A stretch of 64,000 nt of DNA, from contig CAAFMN010000064.1 in the NCBI GenBank assembly GCA_900764045.1, positions 1-64,000 of the forward strand, given 5' to 3'. This DNA comes from Clostridia bacterium (GTDB lineage: Bacteria > Bacillota > Clostridia > Lachnospirales > Bianqueaceae). The position numbers and the translations under genes are program-made. Each line of letters begins with the position of its first letter. The stretch's first letter is position 1. This document shows, piece after piece, positions 43,994 to 52,200 of the stretch. Below the pieces are notes generated by a model, which made no database searches, had not been told where the DNA came from, and worked only from the letters and a program-made list of their open reading frames with translations.

Positions 43994-44824
43994 TTACGCC
44001 TGTGCGTCGAATGCGGCGAAGGCTGCCTTAGCATCCGTAAAGCCCTCGGCCTGGATAGCATCAGCCTGCACCAGAACGTTGACGGTCATCGTGCCATCAT
44101 CCGATACCAGGATTGCGCCTTTATCGATGGCCTTCTGGATGTTCGCACTGGTAGCTTCGTCCGCAATACCGATGTAGTTCCAGACGTTCCATTCGGTCAT
44201 CTCACCGGGCTTCAGCGGCTCGGTACGGATGAAGGTATAAACGTCATACTTTACACCATTCTCATCGACATAGCCCTTGCCGGAAGCGTCAATAAACGGA
44301 TAGTCATTTCTTCTGTCATTGTGCATAAACTCGCCGCTGGTGATGGCAGTGGTGCAGAACTGGCTTTCGATCACGCCGCCGCTGCGAGCCTGCCAGTAAT
44401 CGCGGTTCGCATCAGAGGGGATCATCACACGGATACGGACGTAAGCGTCATTCGCGCCGGTGTTGATGACATAAGGGGACTTGGCAATGTTCTTGCCGGG
44501 AACCATGTTCTTGCCGCGCTCACCGATGTAGGCGGAGTAATTCGCAGCATCGGTCTTGATCTCTTCATCGGTGAAAATCGTAGCGCCGTCGGAGACATAC
44601 TTCATGCCGTTCGCGGTCTGGGTAGGAGCCGGAATAGAGGTATCGCCGGAGCTGCCGGATCCCTGACGATGGTATCTGGATTCGATCAGATCAATTTTGA
44701 CATTTCCTACAGTGAACGTATTTGTGGCTTCATCGGTGTCGGTGAAGTACGCGAGGGATGCGCCCACGATGGCGATGGCGACCAGCGCCATACACAGGAA
44801 AATTGCGGTAAGTTTCTTTTTCAT
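43994..44824 (-). CDS. TasA/CalY-family secreted fibre protein, copy 1
   Basis: The 276-residue protein is the first intact copy read after the signal peptidase gene. Signal residues MKKKLTAIFLCMALVAIAIVGASLAYFT and the mature start TNTFTVGNVKIDLIESRYHRQG match the family. Its variable middle (YWQARSGGVIESQFCTTAITSGEFMHNDRRNDYPF) differs from the other copies. The end is VNVLVQADAIQAEGFTDAKAAFAAFDAQA. Two Cys are not paired in the conserved family sense. The ribosome site (AAAAGAGTGAAAGC) is weaker than in copies 3 to 5. Two decayed copies lie between this gene and sipW. Confidence 0.84.
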   Translation of the reverse strand: MKKKLTAIFLCMALVAIAIVGASLAYFTDTDEATNTFTVGNVKIDLIESRYHRQGSGSSGDTSIPAPTQTANGMKYVSDGATIFTDEEIKTDAANYSAYIGERGKNMVPGKNIAKSPYVINTGANDAYVRIRVMIPSDANRDYWQARSGGVIESQFCTTAITSGEFMHNDRRNDYPFIDASGKGYVDENGVKYDVYTFIRTEPLKPGEMTEWNVWNYIGIADEATSANIQKAIDKGAILVSDDGTMTVNVLVQADAIQAEGFTDAKAAFAAFDAQA

Positions 44825-44851
44825 TTGCTTTCACTCTTTTCTGTAAGATTT

Positions 44852-44867
44852 CTGCGCCCCTGCACAG
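44852..44867 (-). promoter_or_regulatory. conserved intergenic hairpin upstream of copy 1
   Basis: In RNA CUGUGC-AGGG-GCGCAG: six pairs, one a U-G wobble, 27 bases before the copy 1 start codon and just after the stop of a decayed copy. Confidence 0.55.
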
Positions 44868-44878
44868 TGGGGGTTACC

Positions 44879-44942
44879 TTAGGGATTGGTGGTGTTGACT
44901 TTTGCCCATGCGGTAGTGACATCGGCAATGCCTCCCTTGATA
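44879..44942 (-). pseudogene. 3' fragment of a decayed TasA-like copy
   Basis: A minus-strand frame ending in a TAA at 44879-44881 reads GGIADVTTAWAKVNTTNP, aligned with the EGFxxAxAAWAAF tail of the intact copies. Nothing upstream of it continues the family, so only the 3' end survives. A hairpin of the usual type follows. Confidence 0.65.
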
Positions 44943-45045
44943 TCTCATTTTCCTCTTCCTCATTTCTTCGGGTATTTGCAATAGAATCTTAATTTCAACA
45001 GGCAGTAGAATTAAATTGGTTCCACATCAGCTGCTGGAATCGGGA

Positions 45046-45338
45046 TCAGTTGCCCTTGCTGTTCGTGGCGGTCTTGCCGAAGGTAGCACTCCACGCGGCA
45101 GAAGCGAAATCAAAGCCGTCCTTCTGCACGGCGTAGGCGGTGACAGTCACTTTGGTCTCTGCCGGTTTAACGTTATCCCATCCCTCGGTTTTGTTCGCCT
45201 CGTCCATGGTGATCTTGACCTGTCCGACGGAGAACGTGTTTATAACCGATTCCGTCGAGGTCAGATATGCCGCCGTTTCCAAAATCTAGGCAGCTATGAG
45301 CAACACCGTACAGAGAGTCAGAAGAAGATTGCCTTCAT
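45046..45338 (-). pseudogene. decayed and internally deleted TasA-like copy
   Basis: The frame from 45282 reads a mature N-terminus (AAYLTSTESVINTFSVGQVKITMDEA) joined directly to a family C-terminus (VTAYAVQKDGFDFASAAWSATFG), so about 150 central residues are gone. A good ribosome site (AAGGAAGGAGG) and ATG at 45336-45338 lead to a signal-like stretch, LLLTLCTVLLIAA, but it is in another frame and followed by an in-frame TAG. One frameshift plus one stop codon break the gene. The sequence is more distant from the intact five than they are from each other. Confidence 0.75.
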
Positions 45339-45400
45339 TTTCGAAAACCTCCTTCCTTAAAATAATGTTATATAGGGAGCCTTGCGGCATTGCCCTTCAT

Positions 45401-46189
45401 TCAATGAGACACTTCCTGCGCGTCCCGTTTTGCTTCCCGCCTCAGTAGCTCCTGCCGGAGTGCATCGGCGGCAGCAGCATCAAAGCGGCCTGCCGCGACC
45501 TCCCGGCAGATATCCTCGATTTCCTCGTCTGTGAGCAGATTATCGGTTTTCCGGCGAACCTCGTCAGCCAAGCTTTCACTGGCGGGTTCTTCTGTGGCGG
45601 CATTGACCGCAGCAGCCTCGTGCGCCGCAACATGCGCATCCTTATTACGGCGGGAGGACTTCTTCTTTTTGTCATGTTCCTTGTCTTTATTGTCCGCAAA
45701 AATGTCGGGGATGAATACAAGCAGGAGCAGGATCGCGCCTGCGGAGATGGCAATGTACATTCCGGGCGGATGCTGGATGTAGTCCGCAACATAGCCCAGA
45801 TACGGGATGGAGAAGATCGGCGTACCGATCACATTTTTATAATGTACGAGCGAACCGTCCTCGGTCTCATTGGCATCACCCTTGGTGCGGAAACGGATCA
45901 CGGTGGGGTCTTCCTCGTCCGGGACGATGCCCACGACACGGTGGGTAGCCACAGTGTTCTCGTCCAGCATGAAGGTGATGGGCTGCCCGACCTCGATGGT
46001 GTAGGGGTCTACCTTCTTTACGTAGATTAGGGAGCCAGTGTGATACGTCGGCTCCATGGAGCCGGACAACACCGTAAACACCTGCAAGCCCACGACTCTT
46101 GTGCCCACCAGCAGCAGCGCCAGAATCACCACCAGTGCAACCAAAATACTACTGATCACATTCCAGATTTTTTTAAGAGATCTGTTCAT
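45401..46189 (-). CDS. sipW: SipW-type signal peptidase I with long cytoplasmic tail
   Basis: The 262-residue protein is an ER-type signal peptidase. A membrane segment lies at about residues 9-30, the catalytic Ser is in SGSMEPTY (Ser44) and the general base is a His in ATHRVVGI (His83) rather than the Lys of ordinary type I enzymes. The Asp-rich RTKGDANETEDG block follows, then a second membrane segment near 143-165. The last 95 residues are charged and rich in Lys, Ala and Glu, forming a tail I do not recognise. It should process the TasA-like proteins downstream. Its ATG overlaps the stop of a small ORF (ATGA). Confidence 0.93.
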   Translation of the reverse strand: MNRSLKKIWNVISSILVALVVILALLLVGTRVVGLQVFTVLSGSMEPTYHTGSLIYVKKVDPYTIEVGQPITFMLDENTVATHRVVGIVPDEEDPTVIRFRTKGDANETEDGSLVHYKNVIGTPIFSIPYLGYVADYIQHPPGMYIAISAGAILLLLVFIPDIFADNKDKEHDKKKKSSRRNKDAHVAAHEAAAVNAATEEPASESLADEVRRKTDNLLTDEEIEDICREVAAGRFDAAAADALRQELLRREAKRDAQEVSH

Positions 46190-46356
46190 ATCGCTTCTTT
46201 CTTACCCTCTTCCCCTAAAACTTCGGCCCTGACATACGGCACGACAAAGCTATAAATCTGTTCAAATGTCCATTGGGTCGTGGCCTCGCTGTTCTCCATC
46301 TCACCGTTCAGCACCCTCGTTGCAAATAAGCGGCCACCGGCTGACCCACTTGCCAT
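46186..46356 (-). CDS. small unrecognised ORF overlapping sipW
   Basis: A 56-codon frame runs from ATG 46356 to a TGA that overlaps the sipW start by four bases. It reads GRLFATRVLNGEMENSEAT, then TFEQIYSFVVPYVRAEVLG and a charged end. The ribosome site is weak. The four-base overlap suggests that translation of sipW is coupled to it. It could be a real small protein in the place where tapA lies in Bacillus, or the 3' end of a lost gene. No homologue is known to me. Confidence 0.45.
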   Translation of the reverse strand: MASGSAGGRLFATRVLNGEMENSEATTQWTFEQIYSFVVPYVRAEVLGEEGKKEAI

Positions 46357-46422
46357 TGCACCGCGATTTTATCGTGGAGTTCACCACTCCATGAGTTCTC
46401 CATACACATATTTACGCCGAGA

Positions 46423-46812
46423 TTATAGCACCCAGTATCTGAAAAAGCAATAGTCAAATGCTGATTTGACTGAAAAAAAATGGAAGCTTCTAGCCATATT
46501 CAGGTCATCAGGCAGTAAAATTCTTTTTCTGTGCTCTGTTGAGATTCTGTGTGCAGTCAAATGGGCAGTCGGAAAAGTTCGGTTGCTGCGAGTGCTTAAA
46601 TCATAAGTTGCTGTGAAATACCGGGCGTCCGCCACCTCGGAGGAATCGGGATCTGAAATGATCGTCATGATCATCCGATCGGCTTTGAGGGTGATCTGCC
46701 GGTAATTGCGCCATAGGCTGAACCCTACGATCAGTGATTGCAAGATGAGCAGCGCGGCAAGGGACAGCAGGACAAACCGTAGCTGCAATCGATGCTTCAA
46801 GCTTACTGTCAT
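46423..46812 (-). pseudogene. truncated histidine kinase N-terminus
   Basis: The 129-codon frame begins with a membrane segment (LRFVLLSLAALLILQSLIVGF) and a short linker (RQITLKADRMIMTIISDPDSSEVADARYF) typical of a sensor kinase start. No HAMP or kinase domain follows and the last 60 codons look like random read-through. It overlaps the response-regulator fragment by four bases (ATGA), the usual order for a two-component pair, so the pair was once intact. Confidence 0.7.
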
Positions 46813-47147
46813 TTCCGCACCTCCAGCGTATAGCCTGCGCCCCGTATGGTATGGATCTCAATATCCGCTTTGATCGCTTCCAGCTTTCGGCGAAGATAAG
46901 AAATGTATGTCCAAACGGTATTGTCCTCGGCTTTTGAATCCGGATCCCATATGTTTTCCAATACCCGTGAGGACGGAATGACCACCTTGGGATTACGCAT
47001 AAACAGCAGCATCGTCTGATATTCCTTGTTGGCAAGCTTATAGCTGCCGCCGGGGGCAGACAATTCAAATATCTCGGTATTCAGCGCGGTGTTTCCGAAA
47101 GTAAGCGTATTGGTCTGCTGGATATCGCTTTTCCTCGTCCACGGCAT
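46809..47147 (-). pseudogene. response regulator C-terminal DNA-binding fragment
   Basis: From about residue 5 to the end (LTFGNTALNTEIFELSAPGGSYKLANKEYQTMLLFM...NTVWTYISYLRRKLEAIKADIEIHTIRGAGYTLEV) it is an OmpR-type winged helix. The receiver domain is missing: upstream the sequence passes directly into the ICE-type small ORF. The apparent ATG at 47147 is fortuitous because the family sequence begins after the junction near 47135. The pair could not be functional. Confidence 0.75.
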
Positions 47148-47253
47148 CGGTGTACCTGTTCTCCCAAATAAGCCGATTGCGAAGATTGTTTAAGACTTCA
47201 ATCATTAGTCGCCATTCTTCAGTTGTAAGCGCAAGGTAATACTTCTGCTTCAT
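47065..47253 (-). pseudogene. 5' part of an ICE-type small protein gene fused to the response-regulator fragment
   Basis: From ATG 47253 (AGGAGG eight bases before it) it reads MKQKYYLALTTEEWRLMIEVLNNLRNRLI followed by TDAVDE. This resembles small proteins often found in clostridial integrative elements; I recall the pattern but could not search it. After TDAVDE (about 47135) the sequence switches to the response-regulator gene in another frame. A TATAAT lies at 47286-47291 upstream. Confidence 0.6.
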
Positions 47254-47328
47254 CAGCCACACCTCCTTTGATTCTGTCTACAATCATTATAGCGGTGCTG
47301 ACGGCGGTAATCGAATGTGCGGATAAAA

Positions 47329-47375
47329 GAAAATCACCGAGAAAAGTTCGGAATGAACTAATCTCGGTGATTTTC
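47329..47375. terminator. strong two-way stem-loop at the island's right edge
   Basis: Arms 47329-47342 and 47362-47375 are perfect over 14 bases (GAAAATCACCGAGA), with an inner AGTTC/GAACT pair. It can end transcription in either direction, T-rich on both sides. Between it and the PP2C gene (47376-47544) I see nothing else. Confidence 0.7.
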
Positions 47376-47544
47376 CTTGCCATTGCTACGCCTGACAGCT
47401 AAGTCCTATTAACACTTCGTTATCAGCCCATAGCATTTGCAGTTCGGTTTTTCTCCCATTGTCGATTCAGCTGCGGTGATAAATTTACTGCCTTATCAAC
47501 GAAAGCTGAAAGTCTTTGCGGTGTTCTATGTACTTATAATGTAC

Positions 47545-49188
47545 TCAGGTCAAATCATCGTACGGCGGAATCTTCAGGACATCTCCCGGCTGAATCATGC
47601 TGTCGGATGTCATTCCGTTGTACTTGCAGAAGCTGTTGAGCAGGCTGTCGCTGAACTCTCCATAATACTTCAGCAGAATATCATACAGAGAATCGCCGGA
47701 CGCTACGGTATGTGTCGCTACCCCTGCTGTCGAAGAGCTGTTGTTGGATACGGAACTCTCTTCCTTGGAGGAATTGTCCGGTACGGAGCTGTTTTCCGGT
47801 GTGCTGCCCGGTACGGAATTCTCCGGCACGGAACTGTCCGCAGTAGAAGAATCCATCTGGCTGTTCATACCGATCTCCGGTACGGATACAGCCGCGCTGT
47901 CCTGTACAGAAGATACCTGACTGATGGAAGAGCTGCTGTTGTTCTGGTTCGGATTCTTACGGCCGCCCAGAGATGTCAGCAGTACGATCACCAGAATAAT
48001 CGCAATGATGCCTGCCAGGATTCCGAAGATCAGCTTGGGATTGCCAAAGATCTTATCCAGAATCGTCAGCTCATCCTCTTCATCGTCATCCGTATCATCA
48101 TCGTTATCCGCTTCCTGAGGCTTCTTGACCGGTGCCTCCGCCTGCTTCTGCTGTGCCTTCTGGCGCAGCTTGTCCAACGCGGAAGGCTGCTTTTCTGAAG
48201 GCGTCTCCGACGCCTCCTCACTGCCGCCGACCTTAGCCGCGAACGCTGCCAGCGACGCGCCGAAGCCGCTCTTCTTCACGGGCTCTGCTGTCTCCTGTGC
48301 CGCGGGCTCCTCCGGCAAATGCTCTACCTTAACTGTCGGCTCAGCCTTCTTGACAGGCTCTGTTGTCGCCTCGCCGTTGACTTCTTCCACTTCCAGAACG
48401 ATGATGGACTTATCATCTTCGTTTTTATCCTTAGCAAGCTGCAAAAGCTGCTGCGCGATGGTCTCCTTGGGCGCGTCCTTGGCCGCGCGGACAATCCGCT
48501 CAATCTCCTGATTGGATACGGAGTCCGTGATACCGTCGGTGCAAAGGATGAAGATATCTCCCGGATAGAATACAAAATACTTGGAGAATACCTGCGACTC
48601 CGCGTCATAGATATCAAACATACCCAATGTCGCCGTGGGACGGCTATCAAGTTTATGTACTTCCGCCTGTTCCTGTGTCAGGATTCCGAACTTATACAGA
48701 TCCGTCGCTTCCAGGTGATCCTCTGTAATCTGCAGCATTCTCCCACCACGGATCACATAGATTCGGCTGTCGCCGAGATGAACCGCAAGGCCGCGGTTCT
48801 TATGCAGAAACAGTCCCGCAAACGTACTGTTCACACCTTCAGAGCCCAACGCGCTCTGATACTCGCGGATTTTGTTGTTGGTATCACACAGAAAGCTCCA
48901 GATCTTATCCCTGGAAATCGACCCATCCATGCTCAGCACCGACTGCAGCTGCTGCAGTCTCTGCATCACCAGCACGGAGGGAGAATTCTTAAGCGCAACA
49001 TCCTCAGCGTTCTCGCCGTCGCAGACACCATACATCTGGAAATCCACATGGGAAGTCTTGCTGATACACACCTGCGGCTCTTCGCTGCCCGGAGCCAGAT
49101 AACGTCCATTGACATAGATATTATCCAGGTTCATTCCTTTTCCCTTGGCAGAGATGGCAAACGCAGAAATCTTTAATTCATTCTCCAT
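47545..49188 (-). CDS. PP2C-family phosphatase with membrane anchor and extracellular LysM domain
   Basis: The 547-residue protein has a cytoplasmic PP2C-like Ser/Thr phosphatase domain (residues 1 to about 262). Metal-binding residues occur in KGMNLDNIYV, MYGVCDGENAEDVA (the usual GMGGH is GENAED), LGDSRIYVIRGG, LCTDGITDSVSN and DDKSIIVLEV. A Lys/Ala/Asp-rich linker, a membrane segment (LIFGILAGIIAIILVIVLL), a Ser-rich stretch and a LysM domain (HTVASGDSLYDILLKYYG...IQPGDVLKIPP) follow. So an intracellular phosphatase is tied to a cell-wall binding domain. The promoter is at 49229-49257. Confidence 0.88.
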   Translation of the reverse strand: MENELKISAFAISAKGKGMNLDNIYVNGRYLAPGSEEPQVCISKTSHVDFQMYGVCDGENAEDVALKNSPSVLVMQRLQQLQSVLSMDGSISRDKIWSFLCDTNNKIREYQSALGSEGVNSTFAGLFLHKNRGLAVHLGDSRIYVIRGGRMLQITEDHLEATDLYKFGILTQEQAEVHKLDSRPTATLGMFDIYDAESQVFSKYFVFYPGDIFILCTDGITDSVSNQEIERIVRAAKDAPKETIAQQLLQLAKDKNEDDKSIIVLEVEEVNGEATTEPVKKAEPTVKVEHLPEEPAAQETAEPVKKSGFGASLAAFAAKVGGSEEASETPSEKQPSALDKLRQKAQQKQAEAPVKKPQEADNDDDTDDDEEDELTILDKIFGNPKLIFGILAGIIAIILVIVLLTSLGGRKNPNQNNSSSSISQVSSVQDSAAVSVPEIGMNSQMDSSTADSSVPENSVPGSTPENSSVPDNSSKEESSVSNNSSSTAGVATHTVASGDSLYDILLKYYGEFSDSLLNSFCKYNGMTSDSMIQPGDVLKIPPYDDLT

Positions 49189-49228
49189 AGTACACCATCC
49201 TTCAAATAAAGTAACCTTCTAATTTTTC

Positions 49229-49257
49229 ATTATACAGCATATAACCGCATAATTCAA
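49229..49257 (-). promoter_or_regulatory. promoter for the PP2C-LysM gene
   Basis: On the minus strand TTGAAT (49252-49257) and TATAAT (49229-49234) are 17 bases apart, 40 bases before the start codon. Confidence 0.7.
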
Positions 49258-49295
49258 TGACTTTTTTCTTAATTCTTTCTGATATAAGTCCCCGA

Positions 49296-52200
49296 TTATC
49301 CGAAATATGCCACACCGGAAGCAAAAAGCTTCTGATTCTTTTCGCCCGGAATGTTTTTGGCTACCTGCTCGCCTCTACGCTCCGTATGTCCCATCTTACC
49401 CAGAACCCGTCCGTCCGGAGAAGTGATTCCTTCGATTGCCCACAGTGAGCCGTTCGGGTTATAGCGGATATCCATGGTCGGCTTTCCGTCCATATCCACA
49501 TACTGCGTTGCGATCTGTCCGTTGGCCGCAAGACGTGCCAAGGTCTCCTGATCCGCCATAAAACGTCCCTCACCATGAGAAATCGCGATGGTGTGAATAT
49601 CGCCCGGCTCCACTGCCGCCAGCCACGGAGAACGTGTGGACACCACGCGTGTCCGAACCATGCAGGAAGCATGGCGTCCAATCGTATTGTACGTCAGCGT
49701 CGGATCCTGTGCCGTCAGATCCCGGATCTCCCCATAGGGGACCAGTCCGAGCTTGATCAGCGCCTGGAAGCCGTTGCAGATTCCCAGTGCCAGGCCATCC
49801 CGCTTCTGCAGCAGCTCCATGGTCGCTTCTTTCAGCTTTTCATTGGAAAATACCGTAGCGATGAACTTACCGGAACCCTCCGGCTCATCACCGGCGGAGA
49901 AACCGCCGCTGAACATCAGGATCTGTGCCTGACGAATCCGGCGCGCCATCTCGTCGATGGACTCCAGGATATCCTGTCCGGTCAGATTCCTCAGTACAAA
50001 TACATCCGGCTCAGCGCCCGCGTCCCGGAATGCCCGTGCCGTATCGTATTCGCAGTTGGTTCCGGGGAATACCGGAATAAATACACGCGGACGCTTTGCG
50101 GCAGCGTTTCCGACATGGAAGCTGTGCTCACCCTTTACGAACGGCGTATCTCCGATCGGCGCCGTATCCTTCACAACAGTCTTGTATACGGATTCCAGGC
50201 GGCTCTCATACGCTTTTGTCACTTCCGCCGCGGATACACTCTCGCCCTTATAAGTGAAGGCGCCGCCGTCTGTCACCTGTCCGACGCATACTCCGTATTT
50301 TGCCGGATCCACGCCTTCCGCCAGTTCCAGAACCAGGCTGCCGTAGACCGGAGCCGCTGACAAATCCGCTGTATCCGCAAAATCAAATCCGTATCCATTG
50401 CCCAAACACATCTTAACAACAGCCTCGATCAGGCCGCCGCCGTCTATCGCATAGGCCGCCACGATCTCGCCGGAACGGATTCCTTCCGTCACATGGTCGT
50501 AACGCGCCATCGCGTCCTGGAAATCATACACGTAGTTCTGATCCATCGCCAGTGTCATAAGCGCGACCTTATGTCCGGCCTGCTTCATCTCCGGCGTCAG
50601 GATCTCATTGGTTTTGGCAGCCGCGACAGCCAGACTGATCAGTGTCGGCGGAACATGCATCTCGCCAAAGGATCCGGACATGGAGTCCTTGCCTCCGATG
50701 GATGCCAGACCCAGCTCCCGCTGCGCTCTATGCGCTCCCAGAAGCGCCGCGAAAGGCTTGCCCCAGCTCTCCTTGGCACTCATCCGCTCAAAATATTCCT
50801 GGAATGTAAAATGAATCTTATGATAATCTCCGCCGGCCGCCACAATACGGCTGACAGACTCCATCACCGCGTACATCGCGCCATGATACGGACTCCAGCT
50901 CGATACATAGGGATCATAGCCAGGCGCCATCAGGGAGGCGGTCGTCGTCTCTCCCATCACCGGAAGCTTGGCCGCCATGGTCTGTACCGGCGTCATCTGG
51001 TATTTTCCGCCAAAGGGCATCAGCACCGTGGAAGCGCCTATACTGGAATCGAACATCTCCACTAGTCCCTTTTGGCTTGCGACCTGCAGATCGGACATGA
51101 TTCCCGTCACCTGCTCCGCAAAAGACTTATCCTTATACTGTTCCGGAAGACTGACCGTGCCCTGCGCATCCGGACAGGTTACCTTTACATCCGCATAGCT
51201 TGCCGCGCCGTTGGTGGAAATGAACTCTCTGGACAGATTGACGATCACCTTATCTCTCCAGTGCATTACCAGTCTGGGAGATTCCGTCACTACGGCCACC
51301 TGCACCGCGTTCAGATTCTCTTCCGCCGCATAGCTCAAAAACTTCTCCGCCTCCTGCTGTGTCACGACTACAGCCATACGCTCCTGAGACTCAGAGATCG
51401 CAAGCTCTGTTCCGTCCAGTCCCGCATACTTCTTGGGGACCAGATCCAGCTGAATATCCAGTCCGTCCGCCAGCTCGCCGATCGCTACGCAGACACCGCC
51501 TGCGCCAAAATCGTTGCAGACCTTGATCAGACGGCTGACCTTGGGATTGCGGAACAATCTCTGAATCTTACGCTCTGTCGGCGCGTTACCCTTCTGTACC
51601 TCCGCACCGCAGGTGTGGATGGACTCTTCGTTATGGGCCTTGGAAGAACCCGTCGCGCCGCCACAGCCATCCCGGCCTGTCGAACCTCCCAGAAGGATTA
51701 CAACGTCGCCCGGCTCCGCGTTGCCGCGAACCACATTGGAACGGGGCGCCGCCGCGATAACCGCGCCAAGCTCCATATGCTTGGCCATAAAGCCCGGATG
51801 ATATACTTCCTGCACATATCCTGTCGCCAGTCCGATCTGGTTTCCGTAAGAGCTGTAGCCCTTTGCCGCCTGCGTCGCGAGCTTGCGCTGCGGAAGCTTG
51901 CCCGGAATCGTATCCCGGACCGGAACCGTCGGATCAGCTCCGCCGGTAATACGCATTGCCTGATACACATAGGAACGGCCGGAGAGCGGATCTCGAATTG
52001 CGCCGCCCAGACAGGTCGCCGCGCCGCCGAACGGTTCAATCTCGGTCGGATGGTTGTGCGTCTCATTCTTGAACATCAGGAGCCATTCTTCTTCCTTGCC
52101 GTCCACATCGACCGGCAGGACGATGCTGCAGGCATTGATCTCATTGCTCTCCTCCAGATCGGTCAGCTTGCCCTCTGCCTTGAGGCGGCGCATCGCCGCC

